Shown: positions 1 through 8,773 of the stretch, in pieces
Layout of the letters: every line of letters begins with the position of its first letter
How positions within the stretch are numbered: the stretch's first letter is position 1
Assembly: GCA_023423045.1 (NCBI GenBank)
Contig: JAFAGA010000008.1
Location: 62,001-126,000 of the forward strand
DNA length: 64,000 nucleotides
Source: Bacillota bacterium
GTDB lineage: Bacteria > Bacillota > Clostridia > Lachnospirales > Lachnospiraceae
Reading direction: 5' to 3'
Position numbers and translations under genes: made by a program
Notes under the pieces: model-generated
What the model saw: the letters and a program-made list of their open reading frames with translations, nothing else
Databases searched by the model: none
Told to the model about the DNA's origin: nothing

Positions 1-143
1 ATAATATGGGTCGGACCCAGTGCTCTGATCTGTTCCGGGGTCAGCTCGTCATTGCGGATCACCTTCATATCTCCGCCAAGACTTCCGGCAAGCTGCACGA
101 GATTGTAAGTAAAACTGTCGTAATTATCAATCAATAATATCAT
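1..143 (-). CDS. trpG: Anthranilate/aminodeoxychorismate synthase glutaminase subunit, N-terminal part (runs off the left edge)
   Basis: Only the first 47 codons are in the window. The protein begins MILLIDNYDSFTYNLVQLAG, the classic N-terminus of the class I glutamine amidotransferase subunit TrpG/PabA, which takes ammonia from glutamine and passes it to TrpE. It follows trpE by 84 bp on the same strand, so it is almost certainly co-transcribed with it and under the same T-box. The catalytic Cys-His-Glu residues lie outside the window and cannot be checked. An amphibolic trpG/pabA role is possible, but the Trp T-box argues for tryptophan synthesis. Confidence 0.93.
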   Translation of the reverse strand, partial: MILLIDNYDSFTYNLVQLAGSLGGDMKVIRNDELTPEQIRALGPTHI

Positions 144-227
144 AAATAGTGACCATGCCCTTTCCAGCACCTGCAAACCAGGATGTGAAAGCTTACTTTC
201 ACATTGTGCAGGCGCAATATTTGCCGC

Positions 228-1679
228 TCAGACTTCTCCGGCCCTCATGACGGCTTCCATCACTGCTCTCGCCTTGTTGCCGGACTCCTCATATTCCAGC
301 TCCGGCACACTGTCGGCAACAATTCCCCCTCCGGCCTGGACACATACCCGATTATCCTTTTTCACCGCCATCCGTATGGCGATACAGGTGTCCATGTTGC
401 CGGTAAAGTCAATGTATCCTATGGCACCGCCATAGATTCCCCTGGGTTCCTTCTCCAGCTCCCCTATGATCTCACAGGCCCGGATCTTAGGTGCCCCTGA
501 CAAGGTCCCTGCCGGAAGAATTGCTTTGATTGCGTCCAGAGCATCCATCTTCTCCCGGAGAGTTCCCTCTACCTCGGAGGTGATATGCATAATTCTGGAA
601 TATTTTTGGATTTTCTTATATGCCGTAACTCTGACACTGTTATATTCTGCGATCCTGCCGATGTCGTTTCTCGCCAAATCCACTAACATATTGTGTTCCG
701 AAAGCTCCTTCTCATCGCCAAGCAATTCCTTCTCCAGAGCCTCATCCTCCTCTTGGTTTTCTCCTCTTGGACGGGATCCGGCGATGGGGAAGGTGGTGAG
801 CCGCCCATCCTTTAGCCGGACCAGAGTCTCCGGCGAAGCGGAAATCAGCTGCAGATCTTGGATCTGCATAAATACCATGTAGGGGGAGGGGTTCGTCGTT
901 CTGAGAACACGGTAAGCATTCAGCAGGCTCTCCCGGTAATCCGTTTCAAACCGCCTGGAGATCACTGCTTGAAAGATATCCCCGTTGACGATATATTCCT
1001 TTGTCTTCTCAACCATCCCACAGTATTCTTCCTTTGACACATTGCAGGAAAAAGAAGGTTTTGCCGTCGATTGCTTCTCTCCAAAGCCGGCCGGTTCCAG
1101 GATAAAATCCGTCAGCCGCTCCAGCTCGGCAACAGCCTCATGATAATTGCCGGTCCCTGGCCGGGTATCTCTGTTAACAACAATACAGATTTTCTGTTTC
1201 AAATGGTCATAGGCAATGACCTTATCAAAAAGCATCAGGTCAAAATCATTGAAATTGCTGCTTTTCAGTTTTAAGACCGGTTCCGTATAGCCGATCATTT
1301 CATAGCTGAAGTAACCCACCAGACCGCCGGTAAAAGGAGGCATTCCGGCCAGCTTCGGTGACCGGTATTGGAGAAGCAGGTTCCGCAGCACTGCAAAAGG
1401 TTCTCCTTCTGCCGCTTTCGGTCCGCTGCCGCAATCAACCATGACCCTGTGATCCTTGCAGGTTACATGAACAATGGGGTCGAAGCCCAGGAAGGAATAT
1501 CTTCCCCATTTTTCCCCGCCCTCAATGCTTTCCAGCAGGTAATATTTCTCACTGATCTGCGATATCTTGCGAAGCAATGTGATCGGCGTAATGACATCGG
1601 CATAAATTTCCTTACAGACCGGTATCATCCCATACTCTTTCGCCAATGTATCAAATTCAACGCAGCTTGGAGTTATCAT
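228..1679 (-). CDS. trpE: Anthranilate synthase component I
   Basis: This protein of about 483 residues converts chorismate plus ammonia to anthranilate, the first committed step of tryptophan synthesis. Near residue 48 it carries the LLES motif of the tryptophan feedback site. The C-terminal half is the chorismate-binding domain, with GDIFQAVISRR, LISASPETLV, PAGTLSGAPK and the terminal GGGIVADS segment. The ATG at 1679 is chosen because it has an AAGGTG site just upstream and because the family starts here. An in-frame extension to 1829 runs through a palindromic non-coding insert and is probably not translated. It is the first gene after the T-box leader and is followed by trpG. Confidence 0.95.
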   Translation of the reverse strand: MITPSCVEFDTLAKEYGMIPVCKEIYADVITPITLLRKISQISEKYYLLESIEGGEKWGRYSFLGFDPIVHVTCKDHRVMVDCGSGPKAAEGEPFAVLRNLLLQYRSPKLAGMPPFTGGLVGYFSYEMIGYTEPVLKLKSSNFNDFDLMLFDKVIAYDHLKQKICIVVNRDTRPGTGNYHEAVAELERLTDFILEPAGFGEKQSTAKPSFSCNVSKEEYCGMVEKTKEYIVNGDIFQAVISRRFETDYRESLLNAYRVLRTTNPSPYMVFMQIQDLQLISASPETLVRLKDGRLTTFPIAGSRPRGENQEEDEALEKELLGDEKELSEHNMLVDLARNDIGRIAEYNSVRVTAYKKIQKYSRIMHITSEVEGTLREKMDALDAIKAILPAGTLSGAPKIRACEIIGELEKEPRGIYGGAIGYIDFTGNMDTCIAIRMAVKKDNRVCVQAGGGIVADSVPELEYEESGNKARAVMEAVMRAGEV

Positions 1680-1834
1680 GTTGTTCACCTTATTTTCATC
1701 GATGGGATGAAAATTCCTTTCTAGATTTATTTTTGTAAAAGAACAAAGGGTTTCACTTGTGAAACTCTCGCGCCGAGCGCGTTCTGCCGTAGCAGATAAA
1801 TACCATACGCGCGAGTGCGCATCCTGCACGGAGT

Positions 1835-1886
1835 GCTTTTTTGTGTTATAGGAAATTCAGAGGAATTTCTTATAACACAAAAAAGC
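1835..1886. repeat. Long inverted repeat between T-box terminator and trpE
   Basis: Two arms of about 23 bp (GCTTTTTTGTGTTATA plus GAAATT) with one mismatch surround a short centre. One arm overlaps the T tract of the T-box terminator. The adjoining 1740-1835 is GC-rich and also palindromic (GTTTCAC-TT-GTGAAAC at its left end). It looks like a small palindromic insertion in the leader, but no second copy was seen in this window. Confidence 0.6.
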
Positions 1887-1918
1887 TTCTGCCCCTGTAA
1901 TTACAGGGACAAAAGCTT
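1879..1918 (-). terminator. T-box intrinsic terminator
   Basis: On the minus strand a GC-rich hairpin (AGCTTTTGTCCCTG, loop TAATTA, CAGGGGCAGAAGCTT) is followed directly by a run of six T. It lies just after the T-box sequence, where the competing terminator is expected. Confidence 0.85.
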
Positions 1919-2160
1919 CAGCTTCTGCGGTACCACCCGGCTTGATGTAATATTAATACATCCTCTCATCTTGCATACTATCATATGCACCCCACTGATA
2001 ACGGACAGGGTTCCCGTAAGCGCCTACTCTCATTGATTTCGGGCTTCCCTCACAAGTCCATTCAGAATTCCTTCTGTAACCGCATTCCCACCAATAGCGG
2101 CTCTCTGTATACAAATTGGAAATCTTACTTCTCTTGCTCACCGGTTTTTGTTATTAAGCG
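1919..2160 (-). ncRNA. T-box leader, tryptophan specific
   Basis: The minus strand carries the hallmark GGGTGGTACCGC at 1938-1927, which pairs with the uncharged tRNA acceptor end. The Stem I region has an AGTA-type motif and a specifier loop reading GAA-TGG-AC. The UGG tryptophan codon falls at 2060-2058. Uncharged tRNA-Trp should stabilise the antiterminator and allow transcription into trpE and trpG. The specifier agrees with the downstream gene, which supports the call. Precise Stem I and II boundaries were not folded. Confidence 0.93.
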
Positions 2161-2161
2161 A

Positions 2162-2191
2162 ATTATAACAACGGACAAACATTATTGTCAA
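2162..2191 (-). promoter_or_regulatory. Promoter of the trp T-box transcript
   Basis: TTGACA (2191-2186), an 18-nt spacer and TATAAT (2167-2162) on the minus strand place the transcript start immediately before the T-box leader. Confidence 0.8.
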
Positions 2192-2263
2192 GCGGAATTT
2201 ATATTTTTTTATAAAGCTGTATAAATATTAAACAATCAGGCATAAAAATTAAAAGGATTATGG

Positions 2264-2292
2264 TTGACATTACCTGTTAAATACAGTATATT
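2264..2292 (+). promoter_or_regulatory. purE promoter
   Basis: TTGACA at 2264-2269, a 17-nt spacer and TATATT at 2287-2292 lie 48 bp before the purE start codon. No riboswitch-like structure fits in the short leader. Confidence 0.75.
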
Positions 2293-2339
2293 TAACTCAC
2301 TCAAATTTCATAATTACCACAAAAGAAGGAGAATGAATT

Positions 2340-2831
2340 ATGAGCAAAAAAGTAGCAATTTTGATGGGCAGTGACAGCGACCTTCCTGTAGTAAAGGGTG
2401 CCGTCCAGACCCTGAAGAGTTTTGGAATTGAGGTTGAAGTGCATGTCATGAGCGCCCACCGCACTCCCCAGCTGGCCTGTGATTTTGCCGCCGCTGCCAG
2501 AGGCAACGGCTTTGGAGTAATCATCTGTGCTGCAGGGAAGGCAGCACACCTTGCAGGGATTATCGCTGCCCATACCACACTTCCGGTTATCGGCATTCCG
2601 ATCAAATCCTCAACCATGGACGGACTGGATTCCCTTCTGTCCACAGTTCAGATGCCCAAGGGTATCCCTGTCGCTACCGTCGCTATCGACGGCGCGGATA
2701 ATGCAGGTATTCTTGCGGCTCAGATACTGGCAATCCATGAGGAGGAGCTTGCAGCTAAGCTGGAAAAAATGAAGCAGGATATGGTCCAAGAGGTAATTGC
2801 AAAGGATGAAAAGCTTCAGGCAGAAATATAG
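2340..2831 (+). CDS. purE: 5-(carboxyamino)imidazole ribonucleotide mutase
   Basis: This 163-residue cytosolic enzyme of purine synthesis matches PurE in length. Visible motifs are GSDSDLP near residue 10, which binds the nucleotide phosphate, and the SAHRTP loop near residue 38 with the catalytic histidine. The later motif reads AAGKAAHLAG, where many PurE proteins have AGGAAHLPG. I believe this is a natural subtype, but I could not compare it. An AAGGAG site precedes the ATG. The gene stands alone with its own promoter and a strong hairpin after it, not in a pur cluster. Confidence 0.95.
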   Translation: MSKKVAILMGSDSDLPVVKGAVQTLKSFGIEVEVHVMSAHRTPQLACDFAAAARGNGFGVIICAAGKAAHLAGIIAAHTTLPVIGIPIKSSTMDGLDSLLSTVQMPKGIPVATVAIDGADNAGILAAQILAIHEEELAAKLEKMKQDMVQEVIAKDEKLQAEI

Positions 2832-2858
2832 CAATAGCAAAAGATCACTTACATTTCC

Positions 2859-2906
2859 AAAGATGCCCTGGTATCAGACCAGCGGTTCCGATACCAGGGC
2901 ATCTTT
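2859..2906. terminator. Hairpin between convergent purE and rhodanese genes
   Basis: A perfect 16-bp stem (AAGATGCCCTGGTATC and its complement) lies 28 bp after purE and 10 bp after the end of the opposing gene. The T tracts are weak on both sides, so it is probably a shared bidirectional terminator. Confidence 0.7.
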
Positions 2907-2915
2907 GGTTTCTAT

Positions 2916-3236
2916 TCATTTCCGGTTTTTCCCCCGATAGGCGCTCATTCCTCCCCTGACATTCACTACATCATAACCGGCTCTTTGAAGCGCGGATACC
3001 GCACCAGAACTTCTTCCTCCGGATTGGCATATGATGTAATATTTCTTATCTCTGTCAAGATGCCGGTCAGGCTGGGACATCAATTGTCCCATTGGTATAT
3101 TCTTGGACTGACGGATACAGCCGTAGGCGCATTCATAGGGCTCCCGGATATCGATCAAATTGATCTCCCCTATTACACTGTCAAGTTCGTTCACATGAAT
3201 CGAGTTTGTATTGGTTCTCTGAAATAAAGAAAGCAT
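2916..3236 (-). CDS. Single-domain rhodanese-like sulfurtransferase
   Basis: This 106-residue protein is a single rhodanese domain. It has the DIREPYECAYG segment near residue 34 and the active-site loop CQSGGRSS near residue 70, in which the cysteine would carry the persulfide. It is probably cytosolic, as no signal peptide is seen. The sulfur acceptor is unknown. It is convergent with purE and separate from the Nudix gene, so its context does not define a pathway. Confidence 0.88.
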   Translation of the reverse strand: MLSLFQRTNTNSIHVNELDSVIGEINLIDIREPYECAYGCIRQSKNIPMGQLMSQPDRHLDRDKKYYIICQSGGRSSGAVSALQRAGYDVVNVRGGMSAYRGKNRK

Positions 3237-3369
3237 CTCTTTCCCACACCTTTCGCATCGTTATTATGATATTGGTTATACCATAATAAACCTCTTGCGT
3301 ATGTGACTTAATTACAATATCCGCAGGTCTCCTATATCTCAACCTCCAGGCAAAGAACACTTACTCTGT

Positions 3370-3792
3370 TTATCCCTCGATAATATCCAGCTGTTCAAGA
3401 ATTCGGTTTTGTTCCAGATCATGAAGAATGCCTTTGGCGAGATACTTTTTCATTGTTTTCTTATCCGCCCAGATAAAACGCTCGTGCTCGCCGGACAGGG
3501 TTACCTTATCACTGAAGCTGCTGCAGAGATAATTCAGTATCACCGTCTGCCGGTTGTCCTTTATCTGAAAGGTGGAGGCATATAATAACCGTTCCACCTT
3601 AACGGTAAGCCCTACTTCTTCCATGATTTCACGCTTCAGCCCGCTCTCCAGGTCCTCGCCGAATTCCAGACGTCCTCCGGCAAATTCCCAGGACCCGCTT
3701 CCGCTGATCTCGCCATAGGAGCGTTGGATAATAAGAGCTCTGCGGTTATATATAATCATTGCCTTTAATGCCACCACTATCTTATGCTCCAT
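3370..3792 (-). CDS. Nudix hydrolase
   Basis: This 140-residue protein carries a full Nudix box from about residue 39 (GRLEFGEDLESGLKREIMEE followed by VGL), which supplies the metal-binding glutamates for cleaving nucleoside-diphosphate-X substrates. The rest is one Nudix fold with the usual length. The substrate (oxidised nucleotide, sugar nucleotide or coenzyme) cannot be predicted from the sequence. It sits 118 bp downstream of pdxT on the same strand and may be read with it. Confidence 0.9.
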   Translation of the reverse strand: MEHKIVVALKAMIIYNRRALIIQRSYGEISGSGSWEFAGGRLEFGEDLESGLKREIMEEVGLTVKVERLLYASTFQIKDNRQTVILNYLCSSFSDKVTLSGEHERFIWADKKTMKKYLAKGILHDLEQNRILEQLDIIEG

Positions 3793-3910
3793 CCAACCCT
3801 CTCCCTTCTGAATCTATTGTATTCCTCCATTCCAATACTAATACATTCCATCTGGATTATCAAGAAGTAATACAAAATTTTCACAGGCAGATAGGACTGT
3901 TACGTTACTG

Positions 3911-4477
3911 TTACAGGCACATATTCAGAAAATATTCATGTATCCCGGTGTAATCCGCAACTTCAGGATGGAATGCAGTGACAAGCATATTCCTCTGTCT
4001 GGCCGCCACCGCCTTGCCATCCACCCTGGCAAGAATCTCAACACCCTCTTCTGCACTTTCAATATAAGGTGCCCGTATAAAGGGCATCGGAACGGTCTCT
4101 ATCTCTCCAAACCGTCCTTCCGCCACAAAGCTGCCAAGCTGTCTTCCATAGGCATTTCTCCTTACCGTAATATCCATTGTCCTAAAATAACTGTCCGGCT
4201 CATTCACTATATGTTTGGCCAGGAGGATCAATCCTGCACAGGTGCCAAAGACCGGCACTCCTTCCCGGATTCGCTCTCTGAGCTCATAAAACATCTCCAA
4301 TTCCCGCAGCAGCTTTCCCATTACCGTACTTTCTCCTCCCGGAAGGATCAGACCGTCAATCGGATTCTTCAAGTCCTGCTTCTGACGGAGTTGGATGCAT
4401 TCCGCCCCCAGCTTCTCCAGCATGTGCTGATGCTCTATAAAGGCTCCCTGCAAAGACAGGATACCGATTTTTTTCAT
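3911..4477 (-). CDS. pdxT: Pyridoxal 5'-phosphate synthase glutaminase subunit
   Basis: This 188-residue class I glutaminase supplies ammonia to PdxS for direct synthesis of pyridoxal 5'-phosphate. GGESTVMGKL near residue 46, the nucleophile loop FGTCAGLILL near residue 77 and the FHPEV histidine/glutamate pair near residue 168 are all present. The ATG at 4477 is preferred over one ten codons upstream because GGAGG sits at the right distance and MKKIGILSLQG is the family start. It follows pdxS by 66 bp in a two-gene operon. Confidence 0.95.
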   Translation of the reverse strand: MKKIGILSLQGAFIEHQHMLEKLGAECIQLRQKQDLKNPIDGLILPGGESTVMGKLLRELEMFYELRERIREGVPVFGTCAGLILLAKHIVNEPDSYFRTMDITVRRNAYGRQLGSFVAEGRFGEIETVPMPFIRAPYIESAEEGVEILARVDGKAVAARQRNMLVTAFHPEVADYTGIHEYFLNMCL

Positions 4478-4543
4478 AACAACCTCCATCTGCCGCTTCT
4501 GTGGCATACGATATCATAAAGGAACTTATTCGTCCCGCTCTTC

Positions 4544-5416
4544 TTATACCCCTCTCTGAGCCATAAGAAGCTCAATCTCCTGTTCATTGATCCCAACCAT
4601 TGCCTCTCCCAGATCCTCGGACAGCTCTGCCAAAAGCTTGGGATCCTGATAATTCGTAACGGCCAAAACAATTGCCCTCGCCCTTTTCTTCGGATCCCCG
4701 GATTTAAAGATCCCGGAGCCCACAAATACCCCTTCCGCTCCCAGCTGCATCAGCATCGCAGCATCTGCCGGAGTTGCAACTCCTCCTGCCGCAAAATTCA
4801 CCACCGGAAGCCTTCCCTTCTCATGTACCTCATATACCAGCTCGTAGGGCACCATCAGTTCCTTAGCCGCATGATAGAGCTCCTCCTCTGCTGCGCCTTG
4901 CAGCTGTCTGATTTGCTGCATCATTTTCCTCAGATGCCGGACTGCCTGTATCACATCTCCGGTTCCGGGTTCCCCCTTGGTACGGATCATAGATGCACCC
5001 TCATTAATTCTTCGAAGCGCCTCTCCCAAATCCTTTGCACCGCATACGAAGGGGACCTGAAATCTTCTTTTGTCAATATGATAGGTATCATCCGCGGGAG
5101 ACAGCACCTCACTTTCATCGATGTAATCGATTTCAATGGCCTCCAGAATTTGCGCCTCCGCAAAATGTCCGATCCGCACCTTGGCCATTACGGGAATGGA
5201 TACTGCCTTCTGTATCTCCCGAATCATCTTTGGATCACTCATGCGGGATACTCCTTTGGCTGCCCGGATATCCGCCGGAATCCGTTCCAGCGCCATCACA
5301 GCACATGCTCCGGCCTCCTGGGCGATCCTGGCCTGTTCCGGTGTGGTCACATCCATGATTACTCCGCCCTTTAACATCTGGGCCAGATTCTTATTCAGAT
5401 CATAACGATTATTCAT
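4544..5416 (-). CDS. pdxS: Pyridoxal 5'-phosphate synthase subunit PdxS
   Basis: This 290-residue TIM-barrel synthase joins ribose 5-phosphate, glyceraldehyde 3-phosphate and ammonia into pyridoxal 5'-phosphate. The Schiff-base lysine segment VMAKVRIGH and the second lysine loop IRTKGEPGTG are intact, as is the FAAGGVATPADA phosphate site. Length is typical. A GGAGG site precedes the ATG. The gene is divergent from pdxR, and its promoter carries the direct repeats described separately. Confidence 0.97.
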   Translation of the reverse strand: MNNRYDLNKNLAQMLKGGVIMDVTTPEQARIAQEAGACAVMALERIPADIRAAKGVSRMSDPKMIREIQKAVSIPVMAKVRIGHFAEAQILEAIEIDYIDESEVLSPADDTYHIDKRRFQVPFVCGAKDLGEALRRINEGASMIRTKGEPGTGDVIQAVRHLRKMMQQIRQLQGAAEEELYHAAKELMVPYELVYEVHEKGRLPVVNFAAGGVATPADAAMLMQLGAEGVFVGSGIFKSGDPKKRARAIVLAVTNYQDPKLLAELSEDLGEAMVGINEQEIELLMAQRGV

Positions 5417-5466
5417 AAATTAATTCCTCCTTTAAGCAGGCCTTGACGCCTGCAGCAGTTTGCATT

Positions 5467-5526
5467 ATTATATTCCCTATCTGAACTTATTAAAAGTATC
5501 AGAATCACAAAAGTTAATGGGATCAG
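5467..5526 (-). promoter_or_regulatory. pdxST promoter with putative PdxR direct repeats
   Basis: On the minus strand TATAAT (5472-5467) lies 17 nt from a poor -35 (TTTTAA, 5495-5490). Two 13-bp direct repeats, CTGATACTTTTAA (5502-5490) and CTGATCCCATTAA (5526-5514), match at 10 of 13 bases and are 24 bp apart. The nearer one covers the -35. A weak -35 overlapped by direct repeats is the pattern expected for activation by a MocR-type PdxR. Confidence 0.6.
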
Positions 5527-5551
5527 TTTTAGCAAAAAAGGAGGATTACCC

Positions 5552-6961
5552 ATGGAAATGTTAACCCCAAGTCTTCAGGCAGACAGTAAAATCCCTCTCT
5601 ACCAGCAGCTCTATACCTATATCAGAGAAGAGATCCGTTCCGGAAGGCTTCCTCATCATACCAAGCTGCCCTCCAAACGTAAATTATCCGCCTATCTGAA
5701 TATAAGCCAGAACACAATCCAGGCCTCCTATGATCAGCTAATGGCGGAAGGTTATATCCAATCTTATGAAAAACGAGGCTTCTATGTCAACCAGCTTGAG
5801 CATCTGCAAAACATCAGAATAGCAGCCGAATCTGAGGACTTATCCATAAAAGCCGAGGCTCCGGTCAAATACGACTACTCCTACCATGGGGTAGATCCTG
5901 CCGCCTTCCCCTTCGCTGTCTGGAGGAAACTCTCCAAAGAGGTATGGAACGAATACGATAGGGAATTGCTTCAATTAGGCGATCCGCTGGGTTATTACAG
6001 ACTCCGCAGCGCCATCGCTGCCTATCTTCACCAGTCCAGGGGCGTCAGCTGCAATGAGAATCTTATTGTCATCAGCTCCGGTACGGAGATGCTTCTCCAA
6101 TCCCTAATCCAGCTTTTCTCCCGGGATTATATCTATGGTATTGAAAATCCGGGCTATGAGAGGCTCAAGCAATTATTCCGGGGAAACCGGGCGGCAATGA
6201 CTCCCATACGCATAGATGAAGGAGGCATGTGCCTGCAAAAGGTTCATAACAGCAAGGCCAATGTACTGTGTGTGACCCCTGCCCACCAATTTCCCTCCGG
6301 CCATATCATGCCCATCAACCGCAGAATACAGCTGTTGAATTGGGCGAATGAAGCTGCCGGCCGGTATATTATTGAGGATGATTATGACAGTGAATTCAAA
6401 TACAGCGGCAAACCCATCCCTGCACTTCAAGGCCTTGATCATAATGAAAAGGTGATTTATATGGGCTCCCTGTCCAAATCCGTCTCTCCCACCCTGCGCG
6501 TCAGCTATATGGTTCTTCCTCCCCATTTGATGCAGCGATACCGCAGGGAGTTATCCTATCAGCTTTGCCCTGTTCCGGTTCCTGAGCAGAAGGTATTATG
6601 CAGATTTATTGAGGAGGGTTATTTTGAACGGCATTTAAACAAAATGAGAAATGTATATAAGAGAAAGAGAGAGCTGCTGGTAGAATCCATTCAACGAATG
6701 AGCAAAGAAATAAAAATCCTGGGAGCGGATGCCGGCTTACATCTTCTGCTCCAGATACCCAACCGGATGAGTGAGGAGCAATTGATAGAATCGGCGCGGA
6801 AAGTCGGCATCAGGGTATACAAAAGCTCCGTATACTACTCCAATCCTCTCGATCTTCCCAAGGAACCCTTCGTATTGCTGGGGTATGCAATGATTACTGA
6901 AGAGGAGATCGTGAACTCCTGCCGGCTATTGGAGACTGCCTGGTTTCCGACAGCCGACTGA
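5552..6961 (+). CDS. pdxR: MocR-family regulator (GntR HTH plus aminotransferase-like domain)
   Basis: This 469-residue protein has an N-terminal GntR winged helix (about residues 12-80, including LPSKRKLSAYLNISQNTIQA) and a fold-type I aminotransferase-like domain. The latter holds IIEDDYDSEF and SLSKS, where the lysine should bind pyridoxal phosphate. Such proteins read the coenzyme level and control pdxST. The divergent position next to pdxST supports PdxR over other MocR members. A strong AAGGAGG site precedes the start. Confidence 0.9.
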   Translation: MEMLTPSLQADSKIPLYQQLYTYIREEIRSGRLPHHTKLPSKRKLSAYLNISQNTIQASYDQLMAEGYIQSYEKRGFYVNQLEHLQNIRIAAESEDLSIKAEAPVKYDYSYHGVDPAAFPFAVWRKLSKEVWNEYDRELLQLGDPLGYYRLRSAIAAYLHQSRGVSCNENLIVISSGTEMLLQSLIQLFSRDYIYGIENPGYERLKQLFRGNRAAMTPIRIDEGGMCLQKVHNSKANVLCVTPAHQFPSGHIMPINRRIQLLNWANEAAGRYIIEDDYDSEFKYSGKPIPALQGLDHNEKVIYMGSLSKSVSPTLRVSYMVLPPHLMQRYRRELSYQLCPVPVPEQKVLCRFIEEGYFERHLNKMRNVYKRKRELLVESIQRMSKEIKILGADAGLHLLLQIPNRMSEEQLIESARKVGIRVYKSSVYYSNPLDLPKEPFVLLGYAMITEEEIVNSCRLLETAWFPTAD

Positions 6962-7123
6962 CCCAGGGCATGACATTCCTTTGCTAATTCGATATTTATT
7001 GATGAAATGCGATGATATATGTGCTATAATCATAATAAAAGAAAAGCTCCGTTTCCCCTGCCGGCCTTCCGTTCTGTCTGAACGCTGCATGCCGGATATA
7101 AGTCCCCCGACAGGAGGCTCCCT

Positions 7124-8773
7124 ATGAAAAAACAACGCGGACCGTTATATCAATATATGTTTTATATACTGCTGGCAATCGAAGCAATTATCATTGTACT
7201 GGTCAGCTTTCAAAGACATATTAATATTTCCTTTCAAGATGAAGTCTTTTACAGTATTAGTGATTATTGGCTCAATGTAGCCGATAATGAAAACCAGCAT
7301 TCTGTGTCCCTTCCGGCCACTCTGGATCCAGGGGAGGATCATGCGGTAAAGATCTACCGTAAGATCCCTTCCGATTTTCGCAGAGTTACCTGTATCGGTA
7401 TTCTGACCTATCAGCAAAGCATTGTGGTATATTTAAACAATGATGTAATCTATTCAAGAATATCCCATGATAAAGCAGATGCTCTGTTCAATGTGCCTCC
7501 CGGCTCAGTATGGGATATCATTCCGCTCCCAAGAAACTCCGAGGGAAAGACCCTGACCCTGGTCCTTTCCTCCAAATACCGGAATTATGCCGGCCGGGTT
7601 AATGAAGTCCACGCAGGCACAAAGGCCTCCCTTCTCCTATATATCATTAATTCCTTCGGGTTGGGTTTTCTGCTGTCCTCAATCAACTGCATCATAGGAA
7701 TATTCCTGTTATTCCTCTACATTTTTATAAAACGCCTGATCCATGCAGATAAATCCCTGTATCACCTGGGCTGCTTTACCCTGCTGTCCGGCATCTGGCT
7801 GTTGATGCAAAGCAACCTTAGCCAGCTGTTTTTCAGCAATAATTATATTGTTTCCACCGTCAACTATCTGGCTTTGATGATGCTTCCCATACCGATACTG
7901 CTGTTCACGAACTTATTAAAGAATTATCATTATAAAAAATGGAATACGACTTTTGTCTATTTCCTGCTGAGCAGTAATTTTGTCATCATCACCCTGCAGC
8001 TGCTGGACCTTTATGATTTCCATGAAACATTATGGTTTGTCCGCCTGGAGCTGTTTCTGGTTTTGGGCATTACAATCATAACCCTTTTGTTGGAGATTTT
8101 TGTTCATAAGAACCAGGAGATTAAAACATTTGCCATTGCCTCTTCCGCTTTCTTCCTGTTCAGTGTAATCGAAGTGTTCAGCTACAATTACCAATCCGGA
8201 CTGGTGGGAGGCGGGTACTTCCAGCTGGGTCTCTACCTGTTTATCCTGATCCTGGCCTGGGACGGGATCAGACGGGTTGCCAACTATGTAAAACTCAGCG
8301 AACAGGCTATCCATTACAGACAGCTGGCTTACCGGGATCCTCTTACAAACTGCAGAAACAGAATTGCCTATGAGAAAGATCTGGCCAACATCGATAAGAG
8401 CCGCACTGTAACTATATTCATGGCCGATATGAATAATATGAAGCACATCAACGATACCTTCGGCCATCAAATCGGGGATGAAGTTATTATCCTATGCAGC
8501 CAATGCCTTGTTAAGACCTTCGGCCGGAGCGTATACCGCATTGGCGGAGACGAGTTCCTGTGCATTGAATATGATTTGACCCCGGAGGCCATAGAGAAGC
8601 TAATACAGGACTTTCATCAGGAATGTGCCAGGGCTAATGAAGATATTCCCTATCCCTTTCTTATGTCGGTGGGCTATGCCACCTATGACATTTCCATGGA
8701 TCACTCCATACAGGATACGATTAAGCGGGCTGACAGAAAAATGTATGAATTAAAAAACCAGCTAAAGCTATAG
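7124..8773 (+). CDS. Membrane diguanylate cyclase with 7TM-type sensor
   Basis: The 549-residue protein has one N-terminal membrane helix, an extracellular region of about 170 residues, then about seven closely spaced hydrophobic helices (residues about 175-385) and a C-terminal GGDEF domain. This resembles 7TMR-DISM sensors. The active site reads RIGGDEF, so cyclic-di-GMP synthesis is likely. No RxxD inhibitory site is present five residues upstream, unlike the other three GGDEF proteins here. The ligand is unknown. Its stop overlaps the end of the opposing metallopeptidase gene. Confidence 0.88.
   Translation: MKKQRGPLYQYMFYILLAIEAIIIVLVSFQRHINISFQDEVFYSISDYWLNVADNENQHSVSLPATLDPGEDHAVKIYRKIPSDFRRVTCIGILTYQQSIVVYLNNDVIYSRISHDKADALFNVPPGSVWDIIPLPRNSEGKTLTLVLSSKYRNYAGRVNEVHAGTKASLLLYIINSFGLGFLLSSINCIIGIFLLFLYIFIKRLIHADKSLYHLGCFTLLSGIWLLMQSNLSQLFFSNNYIVSTVNYLALMMLPIPILLFTNLLKNYHYKKWNTTFVYFLLSSNFVIITLQLLDLYDFHETLWFVRLELFLVLGITIITLLLEIFVHKNQEIKTFAIASSAFFLFSVIEVFSYNYQSGLVGGGYFQLGLYLFILILAWDGIRRVANYVKLSEQAIHYRQLAYRDPLTNCRNRIAYEKDLANIDKSRTVTIFMADMNNMKHINDTFGHQIGDEVIILCSQCLVKTFGRSVYRIGGDEFLCIEYDLTPEAIEKLIQDFHQECARANEDIPYPFLMSVGYATYDISMDHSIQDTIKRADRKMYELKNQLKL

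Noticed and set aside
1680..1829. trpE starting 50 codons upstream
   Set aside because: The extension runs through palindromic non-coding sequence, and the ATG at 1679 has a proper ribosome site and matches the family start.
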